Assembly (NCBI RefSeq): GCF_009852415.1
Contig: NZ_WOXS01000002.1
Coordinates: forward strand, 5,310,001-5,374,000
Direction: 5' to 3'
Source: Streptomyces sp. Tu 3180
GTDB taxonomy: Bacteria; Actinomycetota; Actinomycetes; Streptomycetales; Streptomycetaceae
DNA: 64,000 nt
Part shown: one piece after another, positions 35,438 through 46,028 of the stretch
Numbering within the stretch: position 1 is the first letter of the stretch
How the letters are laid out: each line of letters starts with the position of its first letter
Notes under the pieces: model-generated
The model's database searches: none
Seen by the model: the letters and a program-made list of their open reading frames with translations, nothing else
Told to the model about the DNA's origin: nothing
Position numbers and translations under genes: made by a program

Positions 35438-35483
35438 AAATCCGGGGCGCGGTGATCCACTTCACAGGGGCCCGCACGGAGGT

Positions 35484-35741
35484 CTACCCGTCCTCGCCGC
35501 CGCCCTCCGTCTCCTCCGCCGCCTCCTCCGCCAGCGCCGCGTCCAGCCGCGCCCGCGCGCCGTCCAGCCAGCGGCGGCACGTCCTGGCCAGCTCCTCGCC
35601 CCGCTCCCAGAGCGCGAGGGACTCCTCCAGCGTCGTACCGCCCGCCTCCAGCCGCCGTACGACCTCGATCAGCTCGTCCCGGGCCTGCTCGTACCCGAGC
35701 TCCTCGGACACCGCCGCCGTCTGCTTCGTCTTGCCGCTCAT
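35484..35741 (-). CDS. xseB: Exodeoxyribonuclease VII small subunit
   Basis: An 85-residue helical protein. ATG 35741 was chosen (MSGKTKQTA); an upstream in-frame ATG at 35777 would overlap xseA. LGYEQARDELIEVVRRLEAG and TLEESLALWERGEELARTC are the diagnostic XseB helices. It lies 22 nt downstream of xseA. The product binds the XseA helical region to form the single-strand DNA exonuclease. Confidence 0.95.
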   Translation of the reverse strand: MSGKTKQTAAVSEELGYEQARDELIEVVRRLEAGGTTLEESLALWERGEELARTCRRWLDGARARLDAALAEEAAEETEGGGEDG

Positions 35742-35763
35742 GCGCTCATCCTCCTCGCTCTCG

Positions 35764-36978
35764 TCACCCTTGCGCATCGACCCGGACCGTGAACTCGCCC
35801 TCGGACACCCGCGCCCGCAACGCCTCACCGGCCTCCACCTCGCCCGGAGCGCGCACCGCCTGCCCGTCGGCCCGCTGGAGCACGGCGTACCCGCGCTTCA
35901 GGGTCGCGGCGGGGGACAGCGCCACCACGCGCGCGTGCGTGTGCGCCAGCTCGGAGTCGGCCCGGTCCAGCTGGTGCCGCAGGGAGCGCCGCCCCCGCTC
36001 GAGCAGCGCCGTGACCTCCTCGGCCCGGACGTCGACCATCCGGTGCGGATCCTGCAGCGAGGGCCGGGCCAGCGCCTGGGACAGCCCGCGCTCCTCCCGG
36101 TCCACCAGCGCCCGGACGCAGCGCCGCGCGCGGTCGCGCAGCATCCGCACCCGCTCGTGCTCCTCGCCCACGTCCGGCACGACCTTCTTGGCCGCGTCGG
36201 TCGGCGTGGAGGCGCGCAGGTCGGCGACGTGGTCGAGCAGCGGGTTGTCCGGCTCGTGCCCGATCGCGGAGACCACCGGCGTACGGCAGGCGGCCACGGC
36301 CCGCACCAGCTGCTCGTCGGAGAACGGCAGCAGGTCCTCCACGCTGCCGCCGCCGCGCGCCACGATGATCACGTCCACGTCGTCGAGCGCGTCCAGCTCC
36401 TTCACGGCCTGGACGACCTGCGGCACCGCGTGCACCCCCTGCACGGCGACGTTGCGCACCTCGAAGCGGACCGCGGGCCAGCGGTGCCGGGCGTTCTCCA
36501 GCACGTCCCGCTCGGCGGCCGAGGCGCGCCCGCACACCAGCCCGATCATCTGGGGCAGGAACGGCAGCGGCTTCTTGCGCTCCGGCGCGAACAGCCCCTC
36601 CCGCGCGAGGGCCTTCTTCAGCTGCTCGAGCCGCGCGAGCAGCTCCCCGACCCCCACCGGCCTGATCTCCGCGGCCCGCAGCGACAGCTGCCCGCGCGGG
36701 GCGTACCACTCGGGCTTGCAGTGCACCACGACCCGGGCGCCCTCGCTCACCACGTCCGCCACGGCGTCGAACACCTGCCGGTAGCAGGTCACGCCCACGG
36801 AGATGTCGTACGACGGGTCCCGCAGGGTCAGGAACACCACCCCGGCGCCCGGCCGCCGCGACAGCTGGGTGATCTGCCCCTCGACCCACACCGCGCCGAG
36901 CCGGTCGATCCACCCCCCGATGAGCCGCGACACCTCACCGACCGGCAGGGGCGCTTCCGCAGACGTGTTGACAGCCAT
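35764..36978 (-). CDS. xseA: Exodeoxyribonuclease VII large subunit
   Basis: A 404-residue protein. The N-terminal OB-fold spans about 10-105 (LPVGEVSRLIGGWIDRLGAV, LSRRPGAGVVFLTLRD). The catalytic domain follows with IGLVCGRASAAERDVLENAR-like text, DVDVIIVARGGGSVEDLLPFSDE and SAIGHEPDNPLLDHVADLRA. A long helical region and the C-terminal ATLKRGYAVLQ follow. ATG 36978 gives the expected N-terminus. It forms an operon with xseB and is divergent from ispH. Confidence 0.96.
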   Translation of the reverse strand: MAVNTSAEAPLPVGEVSRLIGGWIDRLGAVWVEGQITQLSRRPGAGVVFLTLRDPSYDISVGVTCYRQVFDAVADVVSEGARVVVHCKPEWYAPRGQLSLRAAEIRPVGVGELLARLEQLKKALAREGLFAPERKKPLPFLPQMIGLVCGRASAAERDVLENARHRWPAVRFEVRNVAVQGVHAVPQVVQAVKELDALDDVDVIIVARGGGSVEDLLPFSDEQLVRAVAACRTPVVSAIGHEPDNPLLDHVADLRASTPTDAAKKVVPDVGEEHERVRMLRDRARRCVRALVDREERGLSQALARPSLQDPHRMVDVRAEEVTALLERGRRSLRHQLDRADSELAHTHARVVALSPAATLKRGYAVLQRADGQAVRAPGEVEAGEALRARVSEGEFTVRVDAQG

Positions 36979-37053
36979 GCCGCGAGGGTAGTGGGCCCCG
37001 CCGACAACGCACCGTGATCGAGCCCCCCGGACGCGGCCCTTACGATGGGACGC

Positions 37054-38070
37054 ATGACCGCTTCGCCTGGCCGCCGTGTCCTGCTCGCCGCCCCCCGGGG
37101 CTACTGCGCGGGTGTGGACCGCGCCGTGATCGCCGTCGAGAAGGCCCTGGAGCAGTACGGGGCCCCCGTCTACGTCCGGCACGAGATCGTGCACAACAAG
37201 TACGTCGTGCAGACCCTGGAGAAGAAGGGCGCGATCTTCGTCGAACGGACGGAGGAGGTGCCCCCGGGCAACATCGTCATGTTCTCCGCGCACGGCGTGG
37301 CGCCCGTCGTCCACGAGGAGGCCGCGCGCGGCCGGCTCGCCACCATCGACGCCACCTGCCCGCTGGTCACCAAGGTGCACAAGGAGGCGGTCCGGTTCGC
37401 CAAGGAGGACTACGACATCCTCCTGATCGGGCACGAGGGCCACGAGGAGGTCATCGGCACCTCCGGCGAGGCCCCCGACCACATCCAGCTCGTCGACGGC
37501 CCCGGGGACGTCGCCAAGGTGGAGGTCCGTGACCCCTCCAGGGTCGTCTGGCTCTCCCAGACCACCCTCTCCGTCGACGAGACCATGGAGACCGTCGACG
37601 CCCTCAAGGAGAAGTTCCCCCAGCTGATCTCCCCGCCCAGCGACGACATCTGCTACGCCACGCAGAACCGCCAGCTCGCGGTCAAGCAGATGGGCGCCGA
37701 GGCGGACCTGGTGATCGTGGTCGGCTCGCGCAACTCCTCCAACTCCAAGCGCCTGGTGGAGGTCGCCAAGCTCGCGGGCGCCCGCGCGGCGTACCTGGTG
37801 GACTTCGCCGACGAGATCGACGAGGCCTGGCTGGAGGGCGTGACCACGGTCGGCGTCACCTCGGGCGCCTCGGTGCCGGAGGTGCTGGTCGAGCAGGTGC
37901 TCGAGTGGCTGTCGCAGCGCGGTTTCGAGGACGTCGAGATCGTCAAGGCCGCCGAGGAGTCCATCACCTTCTCGCTCCCGAAGGAGCTGCGCCGCGACCT
38001 GCGCGAGGAGGCGGCGGCCCTGGCGGCCGGGCGCGGCGGTTCCGGCACGGGTGAGGATTCCGCGCGGTGA
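37054..38070 (+). CDS. ispH: 4-hydroxy-3-methylbut-2-enyl diphosphate reductase
   Basis: A 338-residue iron-sulfur enzyme giving IPP and DMAPP as the last step of the MEP pathway. ATG 37054 is preferred; ATG 37045 is also possible. The three cluster cysteines are Cys18 (PRGYCAGV), the Cys in IDATCPLVTKVHKEA and the Cys in DICYATQNRQ. The His residues of FSAHGVAP and IGHEGHEEV, and SRNSSNSKRLVEVA, complete the active site. IPP from here feeds UppS, encoded 29 kb upstream. Confidence 0.97.
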   Translation: MTASPGRRVLLAAPRGYCAGVDRAVIAVEKALEQYGAPVYVRHEIVHNKYVVQTLEKKGAIFVERTEEVPPGNIVMFSAHGVAPVVHEEAARGRLATIDATCPLVTKVHKEAVRFAKEDYDILLIGHEGHEEVIGTSGEAPDHIQLVDGPGDVAKVEVRDPSRVVWLSQTTLSVDETMETVDALKEKFPQLISPPSDDICYATQNRQLAVKQMGAEADLVIVVGSRNSSNSKRLVEVAKLAGARAAYLVDFADEIDEAWLEGVTTVGVTSGASVPEVLVEQVLEWLSQRGFEDVEIVKAAEESITFSLPKELRRDLREEAAALAAGRGGSGTGEDSAR

Positions 38071-38128
38071 CGGTGGCGTCACGGTGATCGACTCCGTGGC
38101 CGTCCGCCGTACGTCGTAACGTGGGGCC

Positions 38129-38875
<747 letters not shown>

Positions 38876-38983
38876 GGGTGCGCGGGGGCGCGGCGGGCCG
38901 TCCGTGGCGGGGCGGGCCCCGCCCCCGGTGCCCCGCCCTCCGGCGCCTCGCCCCCCGGTGCCACGACCGTCGCGCCGGACGCC

Positions 38984-39619
38984 TCACCTCCGCGGCCGGC
39001 CCTTCGCGGCCCTCCGGTTGACCATGCGGATCCTGCGGCCGAGCACGATCAGCCCGGCGACGAGCGTCCCCCCGTACAGCCAGCCGGCCTGCGTCGCGAG
39101 GCCCGTCACCAGTCCCGTCAGCAGGCCGCCGGTCCCGTCGCCGCCGTCGGCCACCGGGACCAGCCCCACGGCGAAGGCGATCGGCACGATGACGGGCGCG
39201 GCCAGCAGGTCCCCTTCGCGCACCCACACCGCGGTCAGCACGCACACCGGCAGGAACAGCACCCCGTACACCGTCTGGGGCGCCCCGAACACCACGCCGA
39301 CCAGGAGCCCGAGCGCGAGCATCACCAGCCCGCAGAACAGCCCCCCGCCCAGTCCGGTGAGCCGCGGGTCGGGCAGCCGCCGGGCGGCCGGCGCCGGAGC
39401 GGGGCGCCGCGCGGGCACCGGCCGGCGCTGCGGCGCACGGGCGGGCCGGCCGGGCCGGGCCGGCCCGGCGGACCGCGTGACACCGCCCCCCGCCGCCCGC
39501 CCCGCCTGCGGAGGCAGCGGGGGCCCGGACGGCCCGGATGACCCGGGCGGCCGGGGCGGCCTGGGCGGCGTGTCGCGTCGCGGTCCGTACTGCGCGGGTC
39601 GCGTCCTGGGGTGCTCCAT
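38984..39619 (-). CDS. DUF6542 family membrane protein
   Basis: A 211-residue protein. The first 85 residues are Pro/Arg/Gly-rich and disordered. The C-terminal 125 residues carry about four membrane helices (GGGLFCGLVMLALGLLVGVVF; YGVLFLPVCVLTAVWV; APVIVPIAFAVGLVPV; ATQAGWLYGGTLVAGLIVLG). DUF6542 genes sit next to ychF and ppgK in many Streptomyces. The role is unknown. Confidence 0.8.
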   Translation of the reverse strand: MEHPRTRPAQYGPRRDTPPRPPRPPGSSGPSGPPLPPQAGRAAGGGVTRSAGPARPGRPARAPQRRPVPARRPAPAPAARRLPDPRLTGLGGGLFCGLVMLALGLLVGVVFGAPQTVYGVLFLPVCVLTAVWVREGDLLAAPVIVPIAFAVGLVPVADGGDGTGGLLTGLVTGLATQAGWLYGGTLVAGLIVLGRRIRMVNRRAAKGRPRR

Positions 39620-39801
39620 TGGACCAACTTAGGTCGTTTTATGTGCCGAATGGCTCCTCAGACACGCCGTGGAACGCGGTCCGGCCGGACGTTCGACATG
39701 TCGCCGGGGCGCGGGCGGGCACGCCGTAGACTGGTGGATCGGCCCACGCGGCCCAGTCGCCGGGCCCTCGTCCCCTCTCCTCACGTACGGGAAGTCGCAA
39801 C

Positions 39802-40890
<1,089 letters not shown>

Positions 40891-40944
40891 CGGGTGCCCC
40901 CTCGATCGGCTGAGACGCGGGTCGGAGGGGGGAACCCCGGGTCA

Positions 40945-40970
40945 GGGGTCGGACCTCACGGTCCGGCCCC
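40945..40970 (+). terminator. Terminator hairpin after ychF
   Basis: An 11-bp stem including one U-G pair (40945-40955 with 40960-40970), a 4-nt loop, and TT following. Confidence 0.65.
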
Positions 40971-40979
40971 TTCCGGCGG

Positions 40980-41405
40980 TTACGGCCGGGGCCAGCCGTG
41001 GGCGAAGCCGCAGTGGAGGCCCGTCCGGCGGCGCAGCCCGGCGGGGGTGTGAGCCGGGTGGTCGCGGAGGTGGGTCAGGGCGTTGACCCACTGGCCCCAG
41101 AGGCCGCCGGGCTGGGTGAAGCGGGCCGCGCGCCCGGTGCCGAGGCGGGCGTCGAGGTGGAGAAGGGCGCCGGGGGCTGCGGGCCGGAAGGGGTCCGGCC
41201 CTTCGGGGCGGGCCCCTGCCCCTTTCCCGTGCCGGACCGTGCCGGAACGCCGGGGCGGTTCGCGTGCCGACCGGTACGGCGTCGGCACCGGGAGCCGGGG
41301 GAGCGGGCGCGGCGGGGCGCGCGGGGCCGGGACGGGCTCCTCCCGACCGCCCCGGTGGGCGGGTCGAAGGCCGAGTGGATCGTGGAGCCCGGTGCACCAC
41401 CTCAC
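40980..41405 (-). CDS. Doubtful coding frame, possible remnant
   Basis: A 141-codon frame from ATG 41405. The C-terminal 60 codons have normal Streptomyces codon bias and a protein-like composition (HLDARLGTGRAARF, LWGQWVNALTHLRDHP, GLHCGFAHGW). The N-terminal 70 codons are Pro/Arg-rich and unconvincing. This could be the 3' end of a decayed gene. I do not recognise the family, and the frame may be spurious. Confidence 0.3.
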   Translation of the reverse strand: MRWCTGLHDPLGLRPAHRGGREEPVPAPRAPPRPLPRLPVPTPYRSAREPPRRSGTVRHGKGAGARPEGPDPFRPAAPGALLHLDARLGTGRAARFTQPGGLWGQWVNALTHLRDHPAHTPAGLRRRTGLHCGFAHGWPRP

Positions 41406-41506
41406 CGGCCTCGGGCCTCCTGCGCCGTGTGCCCGGCACGGGCGATCGGCACGGGCGGTCGGCCGGGAGGGAAGCCCCGTCCTGGAGAGCGTTCCGGCGG
41501 CCGATT

Positions 41507-41527
41507 CCGGTCAGGAATCGAGAAGCG
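41507..41527 (+). promoter_or_regulatory. Shared upstream element, copy 1 (VOC gene 1)
   Basis: GGTCAGGAATCGAGAAGC, extended to 21 identical bases with the copy at 42443, begins (at GG) 51 nt before ATG 41560. Downstream, GAGCCG and CCTAGC-x-TGAC-x-GCC also match the other copy at the same distances. A common promoter with a bound activator, probably the AraC-type protein encoded between the two genes, is the simplest reading. Confidence 0.7.
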
Positions 41528-41559
41528 GGGGCCGGGGAGCCGTGCCTAGCCTGACCGCC

Positions 41560-41970
41560 ATGGACATCACCATTCACACGACCGTTCTCCCGCACGACGA
41601 CCCGGACGCGTCCCTGGCCTTCTACCGCGACGTCCTCGGCTTCGAGGTCCGCAACGACGTCGGGCAGGGCAGGATGCGCTGGATCACGGTCGGCCCCGCC
41701 GGCCGGCCCGGCACGTCCATCCTGCTGGCGCCGCCGGCCGCCGACCCCGGGATCACCGAGGACGAGCGCCGCACCATCGCCGAGATGATGGCCAAGGGCA
41801 CCTACGGCTGGATCCTGCTGGCCACCCCGGACCTCGACGGCACGTTCGCGAAGATCCAGGCCCGCGACGCCGAGGTCGTCCAGGAGCCGACCGAGCAGCC
41901 GTACGGCATCCGCGACTGCGCCTTCCGCGACCCCGCGGGCAACCTGGTCCGCATCCAGGAAGTCCGCTGA
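41560..41970 (+). CDS. VOC-family protein (glyoxalase/bleomycin-resistance fold)
   Basis: A 136-residue single-unit vicinal oxygen chelate protein. SLAFYRDVLGFEVRNDV near the N-terminus and CAFRDPAGNLVRIQEVR at the C-terminus are hallmark segments. The mid-segment EDERRTIAEMMAKGTYGWIL lines the pocket. Metal-ligand residues are not certain. ATG 41560 lies 51 nt after the shared element, and transcription probably begins close to the ATG. It is the first gene of a VOC-AraC-VOC set. Confidence 0.88.
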   Translation: MDITIHTTVLPHDDPDASLAFYRDVLGFEVRNDVGQGRMRWITVGPAGRPGTSILLAPPAADPGITEDERRTIAEMMAKGTYGWILLATPDLDGTFAKIQARDAEVVQEPTEQPYGIRDCAFRDPAGNLVRIQEVR

Positions 41971-42061
41971 ACCGTCCGGTCGTCACCGTCGGGCACCCGG
42001 CCGGCCGCCCCGGCGCGTACCGGCCGGGCGCCCGCGCACACCGTCGAAAAGGAGTTCCCTC

Positions 42062-42490
42062 ATGTGTCACCCCTCGTGGGGGCGCGCACGCGCCGCGGCG
42101 CAGCGCCTGAGCGACTTCGCGCGACTGCGCCGCGTCCGCGACCGGATCGACCGGGAGTACGCGCTCCCGCTCGACGTCGAGGCGCTCGCCCGCGGCGCGG
42201 GCATGCCCGCCGGGCACCTCAGCCGCCGGTTCCGGCAGGCCTACGGCACGTCGCCGTACGCGTACCTGACGGCGCGTCGCATGGAGCGCGCGGCGGCGCT
42301 GCTGCGCCAGGGCGGCCTCGGCGTCACCGAGGTCCGCTCCGCGGTCGGCTGCCCGTCGCCGGCCGTCTTCGACACCCGCTTCACCGAGCTGGTCGGCATG
42401 GAGCCCGGCGCCTACCGGTCCGCGCAACGGGCGTCGGCGGAACCGGTCAGGAATCGAGAAGCGCCGGCCGTCGAGCCGAACCTAGCGTGA
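42062..42490 (+). CDS. Short AraC-type regulator (DNA-binding domain only)
   Basis: A 142-residue protein with AAAAGGAG upstream of ATG 42062. Residues about 22-122 form the double HTH of AraC/XylS proteins: YALPLDVEALARGAGMPAGH, LSRRFRQAYGTSPYAYLTAR, then GVTEVRSAVGCPSPAVFDTR and F-TELVGMEPGAYR. There is no ligand-binding domain, so any sensing must be indirect. The last 20 codons are read through the second copy of the shared element (42443-42463), so the operator of the next gene is embedded in its coding sequence. Confidence 0.9.
   Translation: MCHPSWGRARAAAQRLSDFARLRRVRDRIDREYALPLDVEALARGAGMPAGHLSRRFRQAYGTSPYAYLTARRMERAAALLRQGGLGVTEVRSAVGCPSPAVFDTRFTELVGMEPGAYRSAQRASAEPVRNREAPAVEPNLA
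42443..42463 (+). promoter_or_regulatory. Shared upstream element, copy 2 (VOC gene 2)
   Basis: Identical over 21 bases to 41507-41527 and again starting (GG) 51 nt before an ATG (42496), with the same downstream GAGCCG and CCTAGC blocks. It lies inside the 3' end of the AraC-type gene, which ends at 42490. Confidence 0.7.
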
Positions 42491-42495
42491 CGGCC

Positions 42496-43122
42496 ATGAC
42501 ATCCATCGCATCCGTGACCCTCGAGGTGGCCGACCTCACGGCCGCCGACCGCTTCCACACCACCGCCTTCGGCCTGGGGGGCCAGGTACGCCTGCGGGCC
42601 TCGGAGGAACCGACGGCCGGCTTCCGCGGGTTCACGCTGTCGCTCGTGGTCTCCCAGCCGGCCGACGTCGACGCCCTGGTCGGCGCCGCCGTGGACGCCG
42701 GCGCCGCGACCCTGAAGCCCGCCGCCAAGTCGCTCTGGGGCTACGGGGGCGTCGTACAGGCCCCGGACGGGACGATCTGGCAGGTCGCCACGTCGGCGAA
42801 GAAGGACACCGGCCCGGCCACCCGGCGGATCGACGAGGTCGTGCTCCTGCTGGGAGTCGCGGACGTGAAGGCGAGCAAGCAGTTCTACGTCGGCCAGGGC
42901 CTCGCCGTGGCGAAGGGCTTCGGCAGCAAGTACGTCGAGTTCGCCCCCGGTTCGGGTTCGGTCAAGCTGGCGCTGTACAAGCGCCGCGCCCTGGCCAAGG
43001 TGGCCGGCGTCTCCCCCGACGGCAGCGGATCGCACCGGCTCGTGGTCGCCGGCGACGCGGGGCCCTTCACCGACCCGGACGGGTTCGCGTGGGAGGCGGC
43101 GTCCCCGGCGCTCGCGAACTGA
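42496..43122 (+). CDS. Two-unit VOC-family protein
   Basis: A 208-residue protein with two tandem glyoxalase-like units. Unit one spans about 3-100 (VTLEVADLTAADRFHTTAFG; GYGGVVQAPDGTIWQVAT). Unit two spans about 113-205 (EVVLLLGVADVKASKQFYVG; DPDGFAWEAAS). No substrate can be assigned. It starts 5 nt after the AraC-type stop, but has its own copy of the shared element, so it is probably co-regulated with the first VOC gene. Confidence 0.88.
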   Translation: MTSIASVTLEVADLTAADRFHTTAFGLGGQVRLRASEEPTAGFRGFTLSLVVSQPADVDALVGAAVDAGAATLKPAAKSLWGYGGVVQAPDGTIWQVATSAKKDTGPATRRIDEVVLLLGVADVKASKQFYVGQGLAVAKGFGSKYVEFAPGSGSVKLALYKRRALAKVAGVSPDGSGSHRLVVAGDAGPFTDPDGFAWEAASPALAN

Positions 43123-43919
43123 CCGGCGACCGACGGAGCCCGTCCCAGGAGGGGGCCTGCCGGACGCGCGGGCTCGAGGAGGGGTTGCGGGACACTCGCG
43201 CGAGGCCGGAGGGCGACGCCGGTCCCCGGGGCGCGACCGCGGGCTTCCCGGGCGGCGTCCGCCTCGTCCCGCTCTCCTGCCGGGGGACGGAGCCGCGTCC
43301 CCCGGCGCGGCGCCGCGCGCCTCGGGCACCGGCCGCAACCCGCCGGCGGACGGGCGGGTGCGCCTCGGCCCCGGGCCGCCCCGCGGCGCCGTGGTCGTCG
43401 ACGGCGCCGCGGGCCGGTGGACGTCCCCGGCCCGCCGCCGGGACGGGCGACGCGTTCACGGTCAGGACCGGTGTCGACCTGCGCCAACTCGGCGGGCCCC
43501 ACCGGTACTTCCCGGTCCGGCCGCGGCGCGTCCGGGCCCGGCGCGGGGCGGACGAGCCGCCCGGGCGCGACCCCGTGCGCGACGGCCGCCGGCTGAGCCC
43601 GGAGAGCGGCTGAAGGGCTCGGGGCCGCCGGGGCGTTCACCGAAAGGGAGCCGGCGGCCGCGCGGGGCGCCCGCGCGCGGGGGCGCCCGGTCCGGCGAGG
43701 CCGCATATGACGAGCGCATGACATGCTTGTTTCTTCGTGCGGGAACCCTTGTGCAATTCCTGTGGAACCCTCAATCTTTCGGCTGACGCACGTGCCCGGC
43801 CACTCCCTGATTGACATGATCCTGCCAATCAGGGAGTCGCTTCGTCACACCCGCGGCACCGTGCGCCGACCGCACCGCCCCCCACAGCAACGCACCACCG
43901 ATCGAGGAGGACCCCTCAG
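43123..43919. other. 797-nt intergenic region before the protease gene
   Basis: The frames in 43123-43700 have no recognisable motifs. 43730-43860 is clearly lower in GC and contains a perfect 12-bp inverted repeat (43802-43837), so it is probably the promoter region of the protease gene. ACCGATCGAGGAGG-type sequence at 43898-43911 gives the protease RBS. Confidence 0.5.
43802..43837. promoter_or_regulatory. 12-bp inverted repeat upstream of the protease gene
   Basis: ACTCCCTGATTG (43802-43813) and CAATCAGGGAGT (43826-43837) are perfect inverted repeats separated by 12 nt, about 85-120 nt before the protease start. There is no U tract, so an operator or a leader hairpin is more likely than a terminator. 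TTGACA at 43811-43816 overlaps the left arm and could be a -35 box. Confidence 0.5.
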
Positions 43920-45512
43920 ATGGCAGTGATGCGTCACCCCCGGCGGAGCACCACCCGAAGACTCACCACGCTCGGCGCGGCGACCGCCGCGGCCCTCGTC
44001 GCGAGTCTCGTCTCCGCCCTCCCCGCGGGCGCGGCCCCGGCTGCGCCCGAAGGCCGCATCCAGTACGAGGACGCCGCGAACGCCGTGGCCGGCAGCTACA
44101 TCGTGACCCTCGACGCGGACAAGGCCCGGTCCGGCTCCGCCGAGGGCCGCGCCCTGGCCGAGAAGTACGGCGCCGACATCGAGCGGACCTACACCAAGGC
44201 CCTGAACGGCTACGAGGTCGAGGCGTCCGAGAGCGAGGCCGAGCGCCTCGCCGCCGACCCGGCCGTCGCCTCGGTGATCCAGAACCGCACCTTCCACATC
44301 ACCGGCACCCAGCCCAGCCCGCCCTCCTGGGGCCTGGACCGGGTCGACCAGCGCAACCTCCCGCTGAACAGTTCCTACACCTACCCGGACTCCGCCGGGC
44401 AGGGCGTGACGGCGTACGTCATCGACACCGGCGTCCGCACCACCCACAGCGACTTCGGCGGCCGCGCCTCCGACGGCTACGACGCCGTCGACAACGACAA
44501 CACCGCCCAGGACGGCCACGGCCACGGCACCCACGTCGCCGGCACGGTCGCGGGCACCTCCTACGGCGTCGCCAAGAAGGCGAAGATCGTCGGCGTCCGC
44601 GTGCTGAACAACTCCGGCTCCGGCACCACCGCCCAGGTCGTCGCCGGCATCGACTGGGTGGCGCGCAACGCGGTCAAGCCGGCCGTCGCCAACATGTCCC
44701 TCGGCGGCGGTGCCGACAGCACGATCGACACGGCCGTGCGCAACGCCATCGGCACCGGCGTCACCTTCGTCGTCGCGGCCGGCAACGAGTCCACCGACGC
44801 CTCCACCAAGTCCCCGGCCCGCGTGACCGAGGCGATCACCGTCGGCGCCACCACCTCCGGCGACGCCCGCGCCAGCTACTCCAACTACGGTTCGGTGCTC
44901 GACCTGTTCGCACCGGGCTCCTCCATCACCTCCGCCTGGCGCACCAGCGACACGGCCACCAACACCATCTCCGGCACGTCCATGGCGAGCCCGCACGTCG
45001 CCGGCGCCGCCGCCCTCCACCTGGCCGACAACCCCTCGGCCACCCCCGCCCAGGTCTCCTCCGCGCTGACCTCCGCCGCCACCACCGGCGTCGTCGGCAG
45101 CCCGGGCAGCGGCTCGCCCAACCGCCTGCTGTACGTGGGCGACGGGGGCACCACCCCGCCCCCGACCGGTGACCGCTTCGAGAACGCCACCGACTACACC
45201 ATCGCCGACAACTCCACCGTCGAGTCCCCGGTGACCGTCTCCGGCGTCTCCGGCAACGCGCCCTCGGACCTGGCCGTGGAGGTCGACATCACCCACACGT
45301 ACATCGGTGACCTCCAGGTCCAGCTGGTCGCCCCCGACGGCACGGCGTACACGCTGAAGGCGTACGGCACCGGCGGCAGCGCGGACAACATCAACACCAC
45401 CTACACCGTCGACGCCTCCTCGGAGACGGCGAACGGCACGTGGAAGCTCCGGGTCGGCGACAACGCCCGGTGGGACACCGGCCGGCTGAACGGCTGGGCC
45501 CTGCAGTTCTGA
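43920..45512 (+). CDS. Secreted subtilisin-family serine protease with P-domain
   Basis: A 530-residue protein. A signal peptide (about 1-39) and an I9-type propeptide/inhibitor (about 57-127, AGSYIVTLDADKA and GYEVEASESEAERLAADPAV) come first. The S8 catalytic domain is at about 135-390, with the triad Asp169 (VIDTGV), His202 (GHGTHVAG) and Ser354 (GTSMASPH) and oxyanion Asn289. A Thr/Pro linker leads to a C-terminal proprotein-convertase P-domain (about 410-530). It is likely exported by Sec and self-activated outside the cell. Confidence 0.95.
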   Translation: MAVMRHPRRSTTRRLTTLGAATAAALVASLVSALPAGAAPAAPEGRIQYEDAANAVAGSYIVTLDADKARSGSAEGRALAEKYGADIERTYTKALNGYEVEASESEAERLAADPAVASVIQNRTFHITGTQPSPPSWGLDRVDQRNLPLNSSYTYPDSAGQGVTAYVIDTGVRTTHSDFGGRASDGYDAVDNDNTAQDGHGHGTHVAGTVAGTSYGVAKKAKIVGVRVLNNSGSGTTAQVVAGIDWVARNAVKPAVANMSLGGGADSTIDTAVRNAIGTGVTFVVAAGNESTDASTKSPARVTEAITVGATTSGDARASYSNYGSVLDLFAPGSSITSAWRTSDTATNTISGTSMASPHVAGAAALHLADNPSATPAQVSSALTSAATTGVVGSPGSGSPNRLLYVGDGGTTPPPTGDRFENATDYTIADNSTVESPVTVSGVSGNAPSDLAVEVDITHTYIGDLQVQLVAPDGTAYTLKAYGTGGSADNINTTYTVDASSETANGTWKLRVGDNARWDTGRLNGWALQF

Positions 45513-45519
45513 CGCGGGC

Positions 45520-45541
45520 CCGGGAGCACGCCTGCTCCCGG
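45520..45541 (+). terminator. Terminator hairpin after the protease gene
   Basis: A 9-bp stem (45520-45528 with 45533-45541) and a 4-nt loop, 7 nt after the stop. No U tract. Confidence 0.6.
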
Positions 45542-46011
45542 ATCCGTCCGGCGCACGGACGCCCTCGTCCTCGGGGAGGGGCTTCGGGTCGGTGACCCGG
45601 CCCGCCGCGAGGACGGGGGCGTCCCGCGGTGCGGGCCGGCCGGGCCCCGGCGGCCGGGAACGCCGTGCCCCGGACGCCTCCGCGGGCCGGCCGGCCGCTG
45701 CTCCGTCAGGGGGCGCCGGGAACGGGAGGAGGGCCGCCGACGCGGCCGCCCGCCACCGGCACACGACGAGGGCCGAGGGCTCGTCGGCCCGCGCGCCGGT
45801 CACCGCGTGCGAGGCGCGCGGCCCGGCCGCCTCACCACGCGCGCACGCGGGGGAGCCGCCCGGGCGCGACACCGGGAGCGGCGGCACGCAGGTGTGACGG
45901 CCGCCCGGGCGGGGAGAAAGTGCCTGCGTAAAACCCCCGCCGGACACATGTCATCACATCGAGTGATTCTCTGGCCTTCGCTTGCCCGGCTCAACCCACG
46001 GTTGCCACGCT

Positions 46012-46028
46012 GTTGCTGTCTGTACAAC
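46012..46028. promoter_or_regulatory. Candidate operator before the GntR-type gene
   Basis: GTTGCTGTCTGTACAAC has GTTG/CAAC ends and an inner TGT-n-n-n-ACA. It ends 16 nt before the start codon, where an autoregulatory site of a GntR-type repressor would be expected. Not a close match to a published consensus that I can recall. Confidence 0.35.

Larger units (their letters stand above)
40891..41559. other. 669-nt region between ychF and the first VOC gene
   Basis: It contains the ychF terminator and a minus-strand frame described separately. Its plus strand carries the shared upstream element (41507-41527) before the VOC gene. From about 41220 to 41500 no feature is visible on either strand. 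Confidence 0.5.
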
